Part shown: positions 62,878 to 64,000 of the stretch, piece by piece
Layout of the letters: each line of letters opens with the position of its first letter
Numbering within the stretch: position 1 is the first letter of the stretch
DNA from: Opitutia bacterium
GTDB lineage: Bacteria; Verrucomicrobiota; Verrucomicrobiia; Opitutales; Opitutaceae
Assembly: GCA_947452315.1 (NCBI GenBank)
Contig: CANGCX010000001.1
Location: 46,766 to 110,765 of the forward strand
DNA: 64,000 nt
Reading direction: 5' to 3'
Notes under the pieces: model-generated
Database searches by the model: none
Told to the model about the DNA's origin: nothing
The model's input: only the letters and a program-made list of their open reading frames with translations
Program-made: the position numbers and the translations under genes

Positions 62878-63993
62878 ATGGACTTTAAAACCCGCACCCT
62901 CCAAGAACTCCGCGATCACCGCGGCTCCCTCGCCCAGAAAAACGTCCTCGTCGGCTTCGATGGTTTCGTCGACACGATTGTGACCGCCGTTGACCAACGC
63001 GCCGGCCAAGGCGATAATTTCACCCCGTTCAGCGGCATCGCCGCATTCGGCCAACGCATTCTAGGCGCCGCCGGCAAGAGCACCAATCTCGAGTTCTACC
63101 CGCGCATGGATAAGCTCGGAGGCAACGGCCCCATCATGGGGAATGCCCTCTTAGCACACGGCGCCCGCGTGACCTACGTTGGTGCCCTCGGCCGCGGCAA
63201 CGTCCACCCCGTCTTCGCTGACTTCGCTTCACGCGCCCGAGTAATCTCGTTCGCCGAGCCCGCACACACCACCGCCGTAGAGTTCCCCGACGGCAAGCTC
63301 ATGCTCGGTACAATGCGTAGCCTCGATGACATCACGCCCGCTAACGTCACGACCGCACTCGGAGGCATCGACGGCTACCGCGCGGCCCTCGCCGCCAGCG
63401 ATCTCGTAGCCCTCGTTAACTGGACGATGATTCCCAATATGACTGCGATCTTCACCGATCTGGTCCAACGCGTCCTCCCTGCTCTACCCGTTCGCCAAGG
63501 CCGCACATTCTTCTTCGACCTAGCCGACCCCGAGAAACGCTCCGCCGCAGACCTTGTCTACGCTCTTGAGACGATCGCCCTGTTCGAGCAATTCGGCCGT
63601 GTCACCCTCGGACTCAACCTCAAAGAAGCTCAACAAGTATTCGCCGCCCTAGGCTTCCCAGCCGTCGCCGAAACCGAAACGGGTCTGCGCGCGATGGCAG
63701 AGAAAATACGCACCCGCCTTGATCTCACTACAGTTGTCGTTCACCCTAAAGAATCTGCCGCTTGCGCCACCCGCGATGGAACATGGTGGATTCCCGGGCC
63801 TTACGTCGCCCAGCCGCTCATCACCACCGGCGCCGGCGACCATTTCAATGCCGGCTTCTCCGCCGCCCAACTCATCGGTTGCTCCCCCGAAGCCTGCCTC
63901 GGCGCTGGCGTTTGCACCAGCGGCCACTACGTCCGCACCGCCCAGAGCCCGTCCCTCACCGACCTCGAAACCTTCCTCGCCAACTGGCGCTGA
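62878..63993 (+). CDS. PfkB-family carbohydrate kinase
   Basis: This kinase, 371 aa, phosphorylates a sugar or nucleoside with ATP. Family features are NVLVGFDGFVDTIV at the start, YPRMDKLGGNGPIMGNALLAHGARVTYVGALG (substrate site, GGNG), TVVVHPKESAACATRDG, and the C-terminal anion hole and catalytic base LITTGAGDHFNAGFSAAQLIG (Asp in GAGDHFN). The substrate cannot be inferred from sequence and no sugar operon surrounds it. Third codon positions are much richer in C than in, for example, the RND pump genes, so the gene may be highly expressed or of different history. Confidence 0.92.
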   Translation: MDFKTRTLQELRDHRGSLAQKNVLVGFDGFVDTIVTAVDQRAGQGDNFTPFSGIAAFGQRILGAAGKSTNLEFYPRMDKLGGNGPIMGNALLAHGARVTYVGALGRGNVHPVFADFASRARVISFAEPAHTTAVEFPDGKLMLGTMRSLDDITPANVTTALGGIDGYRAALAASDLVALVNWTMIPNMTAIFTDLVQRVLPALPVRQGRTFFFDLADPEKRSAADLVYALETIALFEQFGRVTLGLNLKEAQQVFAALGFPAVAETETGLRAMAEKIRTRLDLTTVVVHPKESAACATRDGTWWIPGPYVAQPLITTGAGDHFNAGFSAAQLIGCSPEACLGAGVCTSGHYVRTAQSPSLTDLETFLANWR

Positions 63994-64000
63994 TCGCCTC

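Overview
The window reads as a chromosome segment of a Gram-negative member of the Planctomycetes-Verrucomicrobia-Chlamydiae group, most likely Verrucomicrobiota and perhaps class Opitutia. Pointers are the large TonB-dependent receptor with a short EIVKLESFSVSG-type start to the mature protein, the exported GH2, SMP-30, ThuA and sugar-isomerase-like proteins, Pal plus an ExbB/ExbD/TonB set, and an OleA/OleB pair. This is inferred from gene content; no rRNA is present. GC looks low-to-mid 50s % by eye. Gene density is high, both strands are used in short operons, and I see no phage, no intact insertion sequence and no CRISPR array.

Layout. 1-5 kb: 3' end of glgC, lgt with a CNNM/CBS membrane protein, and gcvT-gcvH. 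4-8.4 kb: an RND efflux adaptor and pump. 8.4-14 kb: a DAACS-type carboxylate transporter, an envelope redox operon (DsbA-like, an unlisted 59-aa membrane protein, MauE-like) and a TonB-dependent receptor. 14-31 kb: typA, an exported esterase, hrpB, a GH2 enzyme, an RNA-centred group (DTW-domain tRNA modifier, TrmO, DUF3516-type helicase), dinB, an inositol-monophosphatase-family enzyme, a beta-CASP nuclease and apaG. 31-43 kb: purH, an M20 dipeptidase, pal, tRNA-Lys, an ECF sigma/anti-sigma pair, ruvA, dapB-dapA, fabD, lepA and lepB. 43.3-44.4 kb: a small GC-rich patch of decayed VapC toxin genes with one intact antitoxin-like gene. 44.4-54.1 kb: a glycosyltransferase and a compact minus-strand operon that is the most interesting part of the window. 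54-64 kb: galE, an esterase-SMP-30 fusion, a ThuA protein, an orphan NtrC-family regulator, a site-2 protease homologue, tRNA-Ala, exbB-exbD-tonB and a PfkB-family kinase.

The 45.5-54.1 kb operon runs right to left: FabF-like ketosynthase, acyl carrier protein, CrtI-like flavoprotein A, exported TIM-barrel isomerase-like protein, CrtI-like flavoprotein B, FabZ-like dehydratase, FabI-like reductase, OleA-like thiolase, OleB-like alpha/beta hydrolase. The last five genes are nearly continuous, with ATGA or similar overlaps. It combines a dedicated type II fatty-acid elongation set with a head-to-head condensing enzyme and two flavin desaturase/saturase-like enzymes, but lacks the usual OleC and OleD partners. 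I infer a pathway for an unusual long-chain lipid, ketone or hydrocarbon; the product cannot be read from sequence.
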